A stretch of DNA of 64,000 nucleotides from Saccharicrinis fermentans DSM 9555 = JCM 21142 (GCF_000517085.1 NZ_KI912107.1:992398-1056397), one strand, 5' to 3'. Positions 9,803 through 19,381 are shown, counted from the stretch's first letter. Notes: generated by a model not told the origin, from the sequence alone. Numbers and translations: made by a program.

Positions 9803-10539
9803 TTTTATTCGATACCGAATGGTTAACTGAATGTAAATCCTTGGAGGAACATCTCCTGCGAAAGTGACTTGGGTTTATATGGGGTATTATATTTTTTATA
9901 TTGGTTGGTTCCTGGCTTTTTTTATTTTTGACTACTTTATGGTATGATATTGCCGGTGGCAATAAAAGTATCTTTTCGAATAGCTTCTTTCTTTTGGATT
10001 TTACAGTTAAGTAAAGTTAATAAATGATATTATTAGGACTTGATGTGTAAAAATATTTGTTTTTTATTGTTCTTGTCCAAACGAAATTCTCTTTGGGCTG
10101 AAGAAAGCCAATGCTTCCTTTTTTCTATCCTGTTGGAACGTCTCATTTTATAAAATGCTACTTTTATTGTGGTGTAAGTAATTGAAATTTAATTTTTTGT
10201 TTTTTGTCTAAAAAATAAACTGTTTCTATAAAAACTGCGAGGCCTTGATTGAAATGGCACCTTTCTCATGAATATAAATTCGTATGAAACTATGAATTGG
10301 TTCAAATTAACCTTGTAAATAATTTACAAAAATTAGGAAAATAACTTGCTTTGAATAGGTATAACACGCGTGAGTAGTTTTTTTGATTGACAGTAATTTT
10401 AATTTGAAATAGATTTTCTAATGCATTTCCCGGGTTTAAAAAACAAATATTTGCTTTTTATCAAAGCTATTTATGTTATGTATGAGGTGTTTATGGATAG
10501 CTTAGATGATGTGTTTGAGGAATGAATTTATATTTAATT
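9803..10539. other. Long intergenic region upstream of GH88
   Basis: About 740 bp, AT-rich, with no reading frame I can support. It contains the shared motif at 10297-10337 and a 7-bp hairpin, AAGCTAT (10464-10470) with ATAGCTT (10497-10503), which lies in the presumed GH88 leader and resembles the short leader element at 43042. Large regulatory regions of this size are usual upstream of PUL enzyme operons. Confidence 0.5.
10297..10337 (+). promoter_or_regulatory. Motif shared with the region upstream of the SGNH hydrolase
   Basis: Second copy of the block described at 5800-5840: TTGGTTCAAATT, then TAAATAAT and CAAAAATTAGG. It lies 200 bp upstream of the GH88 start and may be a binding site for the propeller/AraC regulator encoded between the two copies. 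Two copies are weak evidence. Confidence 0.3.
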
Positions 10540-11745
10540 ATGAAAGGAACAGTAGTTTTTTGTGTGTTTTTGGTGGTTTTAATGGGGGTTGTCCGTTGCC
10601 ATACAAGCTCTAATAATGAAGTAAAAGTGGATTCGAAAAAAATACTTGAATCTAATATTATTAAAATTAAAGAAGTGGTGCGTACCGTAGTTTCTTCAGA
10701 TACCTTTCCCAGAACCATTTCCCCGGGAAATAAAGAATGGGAGTGTGTGGGTGTTAGAGATTGGTGCAGTGGTTTTTGGCCGGGAGTGTTGTGGTATGCC
10801 TATGAAGCATCAGGTGATGCGGCGTTGAAGAAGGAAGCGGAACGATTTACTGCTTCATTAAAAGAAATTGCTTATACCCCAGCTATGGATCATGATATTG
10901 GCTTTCAAATGTTGCCAAGTTATGGTAATGGTTATCGTTTAACTGGTAATGTGGAATATAAAAAAATATTACTGGCTGCAGCTGATACCTTAGCTACTCT
11001 TTTTAATCCTAATGTGGGGAGTATTCATTCCTGGCCTTTTAAACCTCAATATCCTCACAATACTATTATTGATAATATGATGAATTTGGAACTCCTATTT
11101 TGGGCAGCGAAAAATGGAGGAGAGCAACGCTTATATGATATAGCAGAGAGTCACGCAGAGGTGACAATGAAGTATATTGTTCGTCCTGATTATTCCGCTT
11201 ATCATCTGGTTTCTCTCGACGATAAGTCAGGTGCCTTCATCGAAGGGAAAGCACATCAGGGCTATGCCGATGAGTCGATGTGGGCACGTGGACAGACATG
11301 GGGTATTTATGGTTTTGCCATCGCATATAGAGAAACAAAACGCAAGGACTTTCTGGTAACATCCATGAAGATGTGTGATAGATTCCTGGAACGCCTACCT
11401 GAAGATGGAATTCCGTTTTGGGATTTCGATGACCCCGCTATTCCCAATACGCCTAAAGATGTCTCTGCGGCCGCTGTGGCTGCTTGCGGTATGCTTGAGC
11501 TTTCAGGATTGGTAATGGAGAAAACGGATCAACAAAGGTATTATAATGCAGCCCTTAAGTTGTTAAGCATACTGTCTACAGATAAATATACCTGCGGTGA
11601 TGAGAATCAAGCTATCCTTACACACTCGGTGGGGCACATGCCTAAAAATTCAGAAATTGATGTGCCTATTATTTATGCGGATTATTATTATATGGAAGCA
11701 TTGCTGCGCCTGAAAAAAATAGAACAAGATAAAATAGTGGAATAA
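10540..11745 (+). CDS. GH88-family unsaturated glucuronyl hydrolase, probable lipoprotein
   Basis: 401 residues from the ATG at 10540; an ATG six codons upstream is less likely because it delays the signal peptide. The N-terminus is a lipoprotein-like signal ending 'MGVVRC' (Cys20; Arg before the Cys is unusual). The body is an (alpha/alpha)6 barrel with GH88 signatures: 'WCSGFWPGVLWYAYE', 'MDHDIGFQML' (Asp119), 'TIIDNMMNLELLFWAA' (Asp178), 'WARGQTWGIYGFAIAYRE', 'IPFWDFDDP' and 'HSVGHMP'. Asp119 and Asp178 match in spacing the two catalytic Asp of characterised GH88 enzymes. The family removes the delta-4,5-unsaturated uronic acid that polysaccharide lyases leave on oligosaccharide non-reducing ends. 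The lyase partner expected in this locus is seen only as a pseudogene at 18.9 kb. A symporter gene follows 42 bp later. Confidence 0.92.
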   Translation: MKGTVVFCVFLVVLMGVVRCHTSSNNEVKVDSKKILESNIIKIKEVVRTVVSSDTFPRTISPGNKEWECVGVRDWCSGFWPGVLWYAYEASGDAALKKEAERFTASLKEIAYTPAMDHDIGFQMLPSYGNGYRLTGNVEYKKILLAAADTLATLFNPNVGSIHSWPFKPQYPHNTIIDNMMNLELLFWAAKNGGEQRLYDIAESHAEVTMKYIVRPDYSAYHLVSLDDKSGAFIEGKAHQGYADESMWARGQTWGIYGFAIAYRETKRKDFLVTSMKMCDRFLERLPEDGIPFWDFDDPAIPNTPKDVSAAAVAACGMLELSGLVMEKTDQQRYYNAALKLLSILSTDKYTCGDENQAILTHSVGHMPKNSEIDVPIIYADYYYMEALLRLKKIEQDKIVE

Positions 11746-11787
11746 TTGTTTGTAAAAGAGGATGTTGGATCTGTAATATGTTGAAAA

Positions 11788-13326
11788 ATGAAAAAAGTAA
11801 TTACAAGCATAGGGTTGATTGTTTTGTGTCTTCCTGTGTTGTTTGCTCAGCGGCCGACAATTGCTTCGGGGCATTTTAGTTCACTGAATTGGATTGTTTT
11901 AGTGGTGTTTTTAGTGGGAACTACTGTGTTTGGGGAGTTAGTGAAAAATAAAGATAAGGGTTTGAATGGTTTCTTTCGTGGTGGTAATAATTTGCCATGG
12001 TGGACAGTATCTTTGTCCCTTATAGCGACCAAAACTAGTGTAGCTACTTTTATTGCGGTGCCCGCATTTGTATTTTCGCTCCATGGTGATTTAAGCTATT
12101 TACAGATGACTTTTGGTTTTGCCTTGGGAAATATATTGATGGTTTTTGTATTGCTGAAAGAGTATTATGAGGATCATATATACAGTCCCTATGATTTTAT
12201 TCAAAATAGATTAGGTATTAGAGTTAGTCAGCTTTCTCGTACTTTCTTTATGGTGGGGGCAACCATGAGTCAGGGTGTTCGTTTGCTGGGTACTGCTCTG
12301 GTTTTGAGTGTAATTACCGGACAAAGTACTATCTTGTGTATTGGTATTATTGCTGCTTTTGCTGTAGTGTGGTCATATATTGGAGGTATCACAACCGTCG
12401 TGTGGACCGATGCCTTACAGTTTGTAATATTTATATTTGGTGCCCTGTTCGCACTGTTTTATGCCATAGGCGATATTCCTGGTGGCTTAAGTGAGATGAT
12501 AGTCATAGCAGATCAAAAAGCTAAGCTAACATTACTGGATCTTTCGTTGGATCCACATAAAACATATACGCTTTGGGTAGGTATTTTGGGATGTACTTTT
12601 TTTGAGTTTGGTTCCAATGCTGTTGATCAGGTTGTTACCCAACGGGCTCTGTGTTGCAGGAATCTCAAAGAAGCGCGTAAAGCGGTGGGCTTTTCTGTAA
12701 TAGGCGTCGCTACCACTTGGATAATGGCATTTGTAGGTATTGGTTTAGTGGCTTACTATCATATCAATCCTCTTTCTCCAGAAATAAATGCTTCTATGGT
12801 GCAAGAACCAGATCGTATTTTTCCTTATTATGTTGTTAACTCCTTGCCCAATGGTATTTCAGGACTTATTATTGCTGCAATGTTTGCTGCAGGTATATCT
12901 ACCCTCGATTCTGCATTAACTGCTCTTTCACAGACAAGTGTAATGGGGGTTGGAAGTATTTTATTTCCGAGATTAAAGTTCATGAACGAAGATAAAGTGG
13001 TTAAAATTTCTAAGATGGCTATTATTGTTTGGGGGGGGATATTGGCATTATTGGCTTATGGATTTAGTTTCTTTCAGGATGGTGGTTTGTTGGCTTTAGG
13101 ATTTAAAGTGCCCGGGTATGCTTACGGAACATTGATCGGAATTGCTTTTCTAGCCTTAATGCGCCGTGGTTCTTTTATGGGTATTCTTATGGGGTCTTTA
13201 TTAGCTATTGCTTGTATAGGCTGGATGCATATGGAGGGTATCAGTTTTTTTTGGTGGTTCCCTGTTGGAGCATTCGTGGTTATTATGATGGCTATATTTT
13301 ATGATATGATAGTTCCTAAAAAATAA
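11788..13326 (+). CDS. Sodium:solute symporter (SSS/SLC5 family)
   Basis: A 512-residue polytopic membrane protein. After a hydrophobic leader it shows the SSS pattern: 'FFRGGNNLPWWTVSLSLIATKTSVATFIAVPA' in TM1-2 (quoted in parts: GGNNLPWW, TKTSVATF), 'VVWSYIGGITTVVWTDALQFVIF', and 'FAAGISTLDSALTALS' in TM8, where Ser/Thr residues form the sodium site in the family. It takes up a small solute with Na+; next to GH88 and an FAD oxidoreductase the solute is probably a uronate-derived or deoxy sugar (inference). The stop lies 7 bp before the oxidoreductase start, so they are cotranscribed. A run of eight G residues at 13031-13038 lies inside the gene and is a possible slippage site, but the frame is intact here. 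Confidence 0.93.
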   Translation: MKKVITSIGLIVLCLPVLFAQRPTIASGHFSSLNWIVLVVFLVGTTVFGELVKNKDKGLNGFFRGGNNLPWWTVSLSLIATKTSVATFIAVPAFVFSLHGDLSYLQMTFGFALGNILMVFVLLKEYYEDHIYSPYDFIQNRLGIRVSQLSRTFFMVGATMSQGVRLLGTALVLSVITGQSTILCIGIIAAFAVVWSYIGGITTVVWTDALQFVIFIFGALFALFYAIGDIPGGLSEMIVIADQKAKLTLLDLSLDPHKTYTLWVGILGCTFFEFGSNAVDQVVTQRALCCRNLKEARKAVGFSVIGVATTWIMAFVGIGLVAYYHINPLSPEINASMVQEPDRIFPYYVVNSLPNGISGLIIAAMFAAGISTLDSALTALSQTSVMGVGSILFPRLKFMNEDKVVKISKMAIIVWGGILALLAYGFSFFQDGGLLALGFKVPGYAYGTLIGIAFLALMRRGSFMGILMGSLLAIACIGWMHMEGISFFWWFPVGAFVVIMMAIFYDMIVPKK

Positions 13327-13333
13327 TAAACAT

Positions 13334-14719
13334 ATGAAAGTTCTACAAATAAAAAATATAGGAACCTATGAGGTTGTGGTTGTTGGGGGCGGAGTATCAG
13401 GGAGTCATGCAGCCATGGCAGCTGGCCGTGCTGGAGCTAAGGTGCTTCTAATTGAGCAGTTTGGCTTTTTAGGGGGATCCTTGACAGCTATGGGAGTAGG
13501 CCCCATGATGACTTTTCATAATCGTGCCGGGAAACAGTTGGTTTTTGGGTCACCCAACGAAATGATTGAGCGTTTAGTGAAACTAGGTGCTAGTCCTGGA
13601 CATATTTTAGATGGAACAGGATATTGTTCTACAGTAACTCCTTTCGATGCTGAGATGCTTAAAGTGGTATTGGAAGATATGGTATTAGAATCAGGCGTTG
13701 AGATTTTATATCATACACGATTAGTGGGAGTGCGTACAGAGAATCGAGAGATTGTTTCGCTTTCTATTCATAACAGAGGTGGTATTCAGGAGGTAGAAGC
13801 TCAACAGTTTATTGACGCCAGTGGTGATAGCGAATTAGTCAAGTTAGCTGGTGTTCCTTTTACCTTGGGAAGAGATGAAGATAATAAATCACAACCTTTG
13901 ACCATGAATGTGAAGATAGGAAATGTAAATACGGATGCTTTACGAAAGTATATGTATGAAAATTGGGATCAATTTGATGATGCAATACGTACACAAGATA
14001 AGAAAGAGGTCTTAAATAGAACGAGAAGAATATCGCTTTGGGGCTTTTATGATTTATGGGAGAAAGCTAAGAAGAAAGGAGAGGTGACTATACCACGAGA
14101 TAATGTTTTGTTTTTTGAAACCAATACTGAAGGCGAATTTATTTTTAATACTTCTCGTATTTTAGGAATGGATCCTACCAATCCTTTCGATATTAGCAAA
14201 GCAGAAACGGCAGGACGCAAACAGTGTGTTGAAATATTTCAGTTTTTGCGTAAGTATGCACCTGGGTTTGAAAAGGCCACATTGGTGGGTACGGCTCCAC
14301 ATATTGGTATTAGAGAGTCGCGTCATCCGCATGCTAAATACGTATTGACTTCTGAGGATCTGGTAAATGAAAGAAAATTTCAAAATACGATTGCGGTAGG
14401 TGGTTACCCGATTGATATCCATTCTCCGGATGGGGAGACTACTGATTCTGTTCATTTAAGAGACGAGGGTATATATTATATTCCTGTTGATTCATTGTTG
14501 GTGAATGAGATAGATAATCTCATTTTAGCCGGACGTGCCATAGGTGCTGATCATTATGCTAGTGCTGCTATCAGAGTAACTCCCATCGCAATGGCCATTG
14601 GACAGGGAGCTGGTGTTTTAGCAGGATTGGCTTCGATTCATCATATAAAGCCCTGTGAGGTGAGATATGATGAGTTGAAAAATAATTTGTTGGAACAGGG
14701 GGCTTATTTGGGTTCTTAA
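13334..14719 (+). CDS. FAD-dependent oxidoreductase (FAD_oxidored family)
   Basis: 461 residues, no signal peptide, so cytoplasmic. The N-terminus carries the dinucleotide-binding motif 'VVVGGGVSGSHAAMAAGRAG' (Gly18-20, Gly23), followed by 'VLLIEQFGFLGGSLT'. The middle has 'FIDASGDSELVKLAGV' and the C-terminus the second FAD contact 'NLILAGRAIGADHYASAAIRVTPIAMAIG'. Proteins of this type are frequent in PULs and near catabolic genes, but their substrates are rarely known. The gene is tightly coupled to the symporter upstream, which suggests oxidation of the imported solute (inference). The length is typical. It ends before a structured leader at 14733. Confidence 0.85.
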   Translation: MKVLQIKNIGTYEVVVVGGGVSGSHAAMAAGRAGAKVLLIEQFGFLGGSLTAMGVGPMMTFHNRAGKQLVFGSPNEMIERLVKLGASPGHILDGTGYCSTVTPFDAEMLKVVLEDMVLESGVEILYHTRLVGVRTENREIVSLSIHNRGGIQEVEAQQFIDASGDSELVKLAGVPFTLGRDEDNKSQPLTMNVKIGNVNTDALRKYMYENWDQFDDAIRTQDKKEVLNRTRRISLWGFYDLWEKAKKKGEVTIPRDNVLFFETNTEGEFIFNTSRILGMDPTNPFDISKAETAGRKQCVEIFQFLRKYAPGFEKATLVGTAPHIGIRESRHPHAKYVLTSEDLVNERKFQNTIAVGGYPIDIHSPDGETTDSVHLRDEGIYYIPVDSLLVNEIDNLILAGRAIGADHYASAAIRVTPIAMAIGQGAGVLAGLASIHHIKPCEVRYDELKNNLLEQGAYLGS

Positions 14720-14732
14720 ACTTAGATTATTT

Positions 14733-14821
14733 ATTATGAAACGAGCCATGGGAATTACTTCACACAGAGGCGTATGATTAATTTTGGCGAGTATCATATA
14801 ATCATTCAAAAAAATGTAAAT
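14733..14821 (+). promoter_or_regulatory. Structured leader element, copy E1 (before GH29)
   Basis: 5' arm ATGAAACGAGCC (14736-14747) pairs with GGCGAGTATCAT (14786-14797): GCC/GGC, two central G.A-type oppositions, then CA, A opposite A, and TGAT-type pairs outward. A short inner hairpin (CTTC with GAGG) lies between. The GH29 start codon follows 25 nt after the 3' arm. It belongs to the family also seen at 22453, 22540, 30468, 43042, 53533 and 60721. Confidence 0.6.
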
Positions 14822-16180
14822 ATGAAGTATGTTATTGTTTTACTGATTTTAATTCCATTAATGATGCAAGCGCAGGTGAATGCTGATGGAACCATTGATA
14901 CGGGAGATAAATTTGCCAATGCAAAGCTGGAACAGCGGGAATCCAGCGAAATCATTTCAAAACGACTGGAGTGGTGGAAGGAGGCTCGATTTGGAATGTT
15001 TATTCATTGGGGTTTGTACGCACAGGACGGTTGTTTTTGGAATGGAAAAGATGGTCGTTCTGAGCATATGATGCGTAATCTTCAAATACCTATTGCTGAC
15101 TATGAAAAAATTGCAAACGAGTTTGATCCAGTTGATTTTGATGCGGATGAATGGGTAAGGATTGCAAAGGATGCGGGAATGAAATATATGATTTTAACTT
15201 CTAAACATCATGATGGTTTTGCTATGTTTAATAGTCCGAGTAGTAATTACAATATTGTAAAAAGGACTCCTTTTAAACGGGATCCTGTGAAAGAACTAAG
15301 TGAAGCATGTGCAAAAGAGGGTTTAAGGTTTGGGGTCTATTATTCTTTGGGAAGAGATTGGCATGATCCGGATTGTAATTCCGTAGACGGTTGGCGAAGT
15401 AATATTTGGGATTACCCCAATGAAGCAGAAAAAGATTTCTCTAAGTATTTTGAAAGAAAGGTAAAGCCTCAAATGATTGAACTCATAAATCAATATCATC
15501 CTGCTATTATTTGGTTTGATACTCCTGAACTCATATCCAAGCAACAGAGTGAAGAGTTATTGGCTTTAATTCATGGACTGGATCCTACATGTATTGTCAA
15601 TCAGAGGGTAGGGAATAAACTTGGTGATTATGCAGTTAGGGAACAAAAAATACCGGCAGGAGGAGAGCCTCAACCTTGGGAGACATGTATGACATTGAAT
15701 GGTGCTTGGGGATATCATAAAACGGATGATAATTGGAAATCGGCCGACTCTTTGGTGCATAGCTTGGTTGATATTGCAAGCAAAGGAGGGAATTTTTTGC
15801 TGAACGTGGGCCCCACAGGAAAGGGGATTATTCCCGCTCGCTCAGTAGAACGACTGAAGGAAGTGGGACGTTGGTTAGATATTTATGGAGAGTCAATTTA
15901 TGGGACTTCCTCCAGCCCCTTCGGGAAACTGCCTTGGGGACGTTGTACTAAAAAAGTAAGCAAAGAGGGTGTTATTGTTTATCTCGCTGTATTTGATTGG
16001 CCTTCGGATGGAAAACTTCTGCTAAATGAGGCGGTGAATGTTAAAAGAGCAAGTCTATTAAATAATCCCCATAAAAAATTAAAAATAAGAAAAATAAATT
16101 CCGGTATTTCCATAGAGCTTCCACTGCAAGCCCCCAATAAAATGGCAAGTGTGGTGAAGTTAGTGATGGAATCTTTATGA
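14822..16180 (+). CDS. GH29 alpha-L-fucosidase, secreted
   Basis: 452 residues from the ATG at 14822; the in-frame extension to 14774 would run through the leader element. A signal peptide ('VIVLLILIPLMMQAQ') gives export to the periplasm. The GH29 barrel is clear: 'WWKEARFGMFIHWGLYAQ' (His62-Trp63), 'KYMILTSKHHDGFAMFNS' (His129-His130), 'FGVYYSLGRDWHDP', and the nucleophile Asp233 in 'AIIWFDTPE'. 'KGGNFLLNVGPTGKGIIP' closes the catalytic domain, followed by a short C-terminal beta domain. The family hydrolyses alpha-L-fucosides with retention; the acid/base residue is not conserved in position and cannot be assigned by eye. Together with two sulfatases it indicates a fucose-containing sulfated glycan as the locus substrate (inference). 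Confidence 0.95.
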   Translation: MKYVIVLLILIPLMMQAQVNADGTIDTGDKFANAKLEQRESSEIISKRLEWWKEARFGMFIHWGLYAQDGCFWNGKDGRSEHMMRNLQIPIADYEKIANEFDPVDFDADEWVRIAKDAGMKYMILTSKHHDGFAMFNSPSSNYNIVKRTPFKRDPVKELSEACAKEGLRFGVYYSLGRDWHDPDCNSVDGWRSNIWDYPNEAEKDFSKYFERKVKPQMIELINQYHPAIIWFDTPELISKQQSEELLALIHGLDPTCIVNQRVGNKLGDYAVREQKIPAGGEPQPWETCMTLNGAWGYHKTDDNWKSADSLVHSLVDIASKGGNFLLNVGPTGKGIIPARSVERLKEVGRWLDIYGESIYGTSSSPFGKLPWGRCTKKVSKEGVIVYLAVFDWPSDGKLLLNEAVNVKRASLLNNPHKKLKIRKINSGISIELPLQAPNKMASVVKLVMESL

Positions 16181-16276
16181 TTTTTAGTCAATTAAAAGAT
16201 AGTTGTTTTATCGGGATATAATGAATGGAACGACTTTTAGGATGCTTAAAAACAATTTTTGATCTATTAATATACC

Positions 16277-18829
16277 ATGAGGAAATTATTTACTTTAGTG
16301 ATTTACAGTGTGACCATTTTATTGGGAACGCATTTAAAATCACAGGACAGGACAGCTTTGCATAAAAAAGCAACCAAGCAAGCTAGTAAATTAGTTAAGC
16401 AAATGACTTTAGAAGAAAAAGTCCGCTTAATAGAAATGACCAATCTGCCTATTGAACGTTTACATATTCCTGGGCATCATTGGTGGAATGAAGCCCTACA
16501 TGGAGTTGCCCGTCGTGGTGAGGCCACCCAATTTCCAGTACCCCTTTCTATGGCATCCACCTGGCATCCACAGTTAATAAAAGATATGGCGAATGCCATT
16601 AGTGATGAAGCACGGGCTTTGCATCATGCTGATTCTCCAACGGATCAGGTGAAACGTTATCATGGATTAACACTTTGGAGTCCAGTGATTAATATGGCTA
16701 GAGATCCACGTTGGGGACGTACGGAAGAAACCTATGGAGAAGACCCCTATTTAACTACCGAATTGGCCTGTTCTTTTGTGCGTGGCTTGCAAGGGGATCA
16801 TCCGGATTTTTTAAAGACTGTGGCCACTATAAAGCATTTTGTGGCCAATAATACAGAGCATAATCGTTTATATGTGCGACCTGATATTTCGGAAAGGGCA
16901 TTGCGTGAATATTACTTTCCTGCTTATCGGGATGTGATAGCGCGTGAAGATGTGGAATCCATTATGTCATCCTATAATGGATTAAATGGGGTTCCTTGTT
17001 CTTCTAATAAATGGTTGTTAAGTGATGTATTACGTAAAGAGTGGGGATTTATTGGAACTGTAGTAACAGATGTGGGGGTGCCAGGACATTTGGTCGAAAA
17101 ACATCACTACGCCAAAAATGGTCCGGAAGCTGCAATGATGATGATCACCGCAGGAGTAGATATGTACTCCGGGTCTGATAGAGGTAGCCATGTGAATGAG
17201 CGGGAATGGGCACGCCAAGCTGTTGAGCAAGGCATACTTAAAGAGTCGGTCTTGGATCAGGCTATTATCCGTAATCTGGCAACACGTATCAAGCTGGGGC
17301 TGTTGCGTAGCGATGATGATAACCCATATACGAAAATATCAACAGATGTGGTGGGTTCTCATGCTCATTTAGCTATTGCAAGACAAATTGCCCGTGAGGG
17401 CGCTGTTTTATTACAAAACAAGGATGGTGTTCTTCCGGCTACTCCCGAAAAATATAAAACCATTCTTTTTGCAGGACCTTATGTAAATGATGCGCCTTTC
17501 GGTGCTTATAGTGGTAATGCCGCAGGTGTAGCTGCGACTCCGTTGTTGGGTATGAAAGCCATTGCAGGGGATACATACGAAATAAAAGGTCAATTGGGCG
17601 AAAACTGGCTGTTTATTCCCGAAGGGAACTTGAATGTGCCAGGAAAATCCAACGCTAAAGGTGTGTTGGGGGAATATTTTTCTGGTATAAAATTGGAAGA
17701 TAAACCTGTTTCTGTGCGCATCGATCGTACTATTGACTTGGATTTGCCCAAACCTTTGGCACATATTGATCCAGAAATCCCCCAACCTACTTTTTCGGCA
17801 CGTTGGACTGCACAGTTGACGCCTAATCGAACAGGCACTCATTATTTTTCATTGGATGCAATTAGTGGTGCAAGAGTCTGGGTGAACGGGGAGAAAATCA
17901 TTGATGTATGGAGCGCCAAAGCCCCCAACTCACTGGAGTCAAAGGGCGTTTTCTTGGAGGCAGGAAAGGCGGTAGATCTAAAGGTCGAATACTATAATAG
18001 GGAAGCAGAACCTGCAAAAGCGCAGTTAAAATGGATTCAGCCTCAACAAAAACAAAATATGAAGAATCCGGAAGATCACTTGCTTATTTATGTGGGTGGA
18101 CTTACATGGAGAATGTCAAAAGAATCGCATGACCGGATGAATTCTATTTTACCAGAGGAGCAGATGAAGGAAATCAAGTCTTTGGCAGCTATTTATCCCA
18201 ATATGGTGGTGGTTTTGAACGGAGGAACCGTAATGCAGCTAGCGGAACTCAATGAGGTGGTGCCTGGTATTCTTCTTCAATGGTTCCCTGGTCAAGAGGG
18301 TGGCTATGCTTTGGCAGAACTGATTACCGGAAAGGTAAGTCCCTCCGGACGCCTTCCGCTTACATTTTATACCGACCCTGAGAAATTGCCTGATTTTGAA
18401 GATTATGAGATCAGTAAAGGTAGAACGTATATGTATATGAAGGATAATGTAACTTATCCTTTCGGATTTGGACTAAGTTATTCTTCTTTTGATTATTCAG
18501 ACTTGAGTGTCAAACGACAGAACAAGCAGGTAACCGCCGTATTGAAGGTGACCAATACCGGAACGATGGATGCTGACGAAGTGGTTCAGCTTTATGTTAC
18601 AAACCTCGACTCAAAGGTCTATCAACCAGTTCGTCAATTGAAAGCTTTTCAGCGTATATCTCTTGCTCAAGGTCAATCTAAACAAGTTGAATTGAGTTTC
18701 TCAATGGATGATATGGCTTGGTGGAGTGTGGAAAAGCAAAAGTATGTTGTTAATCCTGGTCGGTACGAAGTGCAGATAGGAAAGTCGTCTGCCCAAATTA
18801 TGGATAAAAAAATTATTGTAGTGCAATAG
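16277..18829 (+). CDS. GH3-family beta-glycosidase with inserted PA14 domain
   Basis: 850 residues with an N-terminal signal peptide. The GH3 barrel is complete: 'HHWWNEALHGVAR', 'LWSPVINMARDPRWGRTEETYGEDPYL', 'KHFVANNTEHNR' and the nucleophile Asp265 in 'GTVVTDVGVPG'. The second alpha/beta domain is interrupted by a PA14 domain ('FSARWTAQLTPNRTGTHYF', 'GARVWVNGEKIID', about residues 455-590), as in many beta-glucosidases and beta-xylosidases where PA14 shapes the active site. It ends with a fibronectin III-like domain ('VTNTGTMDADEVVQLYV'). The residue after the nucleophile is Val, where Trp or Tyr is more usual, which may reflect altered specificity. It acts on oligosaccharides in the periplasm, probably cleaving beta-linked glucose or xylose. 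Confidence 0.93.
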   Translation: MRKLFTLVIYSVTILLGTHLKSQDRTALHKKATKQASKLVKQMTLEEKVRLIEMTNLPIERLHIPGHHWWNEALHGVARRGEATQFPVPLSMASTWHPQLIKDMANAISDEARALHHADSPTDQVKRYHGLTLWSPVINMARDPRWGRTEETYGEDPYLTTELACSFVRGLQGDHPDFLKTVATIKHFVANNTEHNRLYVRPDISERALREYYFPAYRDVIAREDVESIMSSYNGLNGVPCSSNKWLLSDVLRKEWGFIGTVVTDVGVPGHLVEKHHYAKNGPEAAMMMITAGVDMYSGSDRGSHVNEREWARQAVEQGILKESVLDQAIIRNLATRIKLGLLRSDDDNPYTKISTDVVGSHAHLAIARQIAREGAVLLQNKDGVLPATPEKYKTILFAGPYVNDAPFGAYSGNAAGVAATPLLGMKAIAGDTYEIKGQLGENWLFIPEGNLNVPGKSNAKGVLGEYFSGIKLEDKPVSVRIDRTIDLDLPKPLAHIDPEIPQPTFSARWTAQLTPNRTGTHYFSLDAISGARVWVNGEKIIDVWSAKAPNSLESKGVFLEAGKAVDLKVEYYNREAEPAKAQLKWIQPQQKQNMKNPEDHLLIYVGGLTWRMSKESHDRMNSILPEEQMKEIKSLAAIYPNMVVVLNGGTVMQLAELNEVVPGILLQWFPGQEGGYALAELITGKVSPSGRLPLTFYTDPEKLPDFEDYEISKGRTYMYMKDNVTYPFGFGLSYSSFDYSDLSVKRQNKQVTAVLKVTNTGTMDADEVVQLYVTNLDSKVYQPVRQLKAFQRISLAQGQSKQVELSFSMDDMAWWSVEKQKYVVNPGRYEVQIGKSSAQIMDKKIIVVQ

Positions 18830-18910
18830 ATATAATGGGCTAGATGTGCAAGTACATTATGAGTATTGTGTCAAAAAACATTTTAGACCAAAGCGAGCGA
18901 TGTATTCTGA

Positions 18911-19381
18911 GGTTTGTGTAAGTCTTATTTGAAAGCAGAATCCCTATCTAAACCTGGAAGAGCAAATGATACGGTATGGTATCATTTGCAAGTTACCAAT
19001 TTGTTATCGGAAGCTGCATATTTTCATTTGGGTGTTGCCAGTGATGGCGAAATGGCTTTTAAGTTAGCACTTGCATATAAGCTTACTGGGGAAAGGAAAT
19101 GTTATGATAAACTAATTGATTTTATACAAAACTGAACGGATCAACAGGAAGGATATCTTTCAGTAGGGGCTGCGACTACCGGAGTAATGGTTCACGAAGG
19201 TAATTTCTTTTTGCATTTGGCTGCCGCATGTGATATTATTTATGATGAGCTTTCGGAAACTGACCATAAAAACATCGTAGCAATCTTTCGTATTTTGAAT
19301 TTTAAAGGTGAGGGGAGTGATATAAAAGTGAAGTTGGAAGAGGTACGCAATAATGACATTGAAATGGAATATACCCAATAG
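18911..19381 (+). pseudogene. Lyase-like gene remnant with in-frame TGA
   Basis: One reading frame covers 18911-19381 and is interrupted only by a TGA at 19133-19135. Before it: 'NDTVWYHLQVTNLLSEAAYFHLG', 'MAFKLALAYKLTGERKCYDKLIDFIQN'; after it: 'VMVHEGNFFLHLAAACDIIYDELSETDHKNI'. This helical pattern resembles the alpha-toroid N-terminal domain of alginate-lyase and heparinase II/III-like polysaccharide lyases, in which the position of the stop would plausibly be Trp ('FIQNW'), so TGG to TGA would explain it. No proper start is seen and the rest of the gene is missing. A lyase here would be the expected partner of the GH88 at 10.5 kb. Family assignment is by pattern only. Confidence 0.6.

Noticed and set aside
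9803-9860. Short open stretch after the propeller regulator
   Set aside because: It reads about 20 codons of unremarkable sequence and stops; no similarity recognised and no start.
17411-17842. 143-codon antisense frame inside the GH3 gene
   Set aside because: It lies opposite a well-conserved GH3/PA14 region and has no recognisable protein pattern; it is a shadow of the coding strand. The same holds for the other antisense frames within enzyme and SusC genes.
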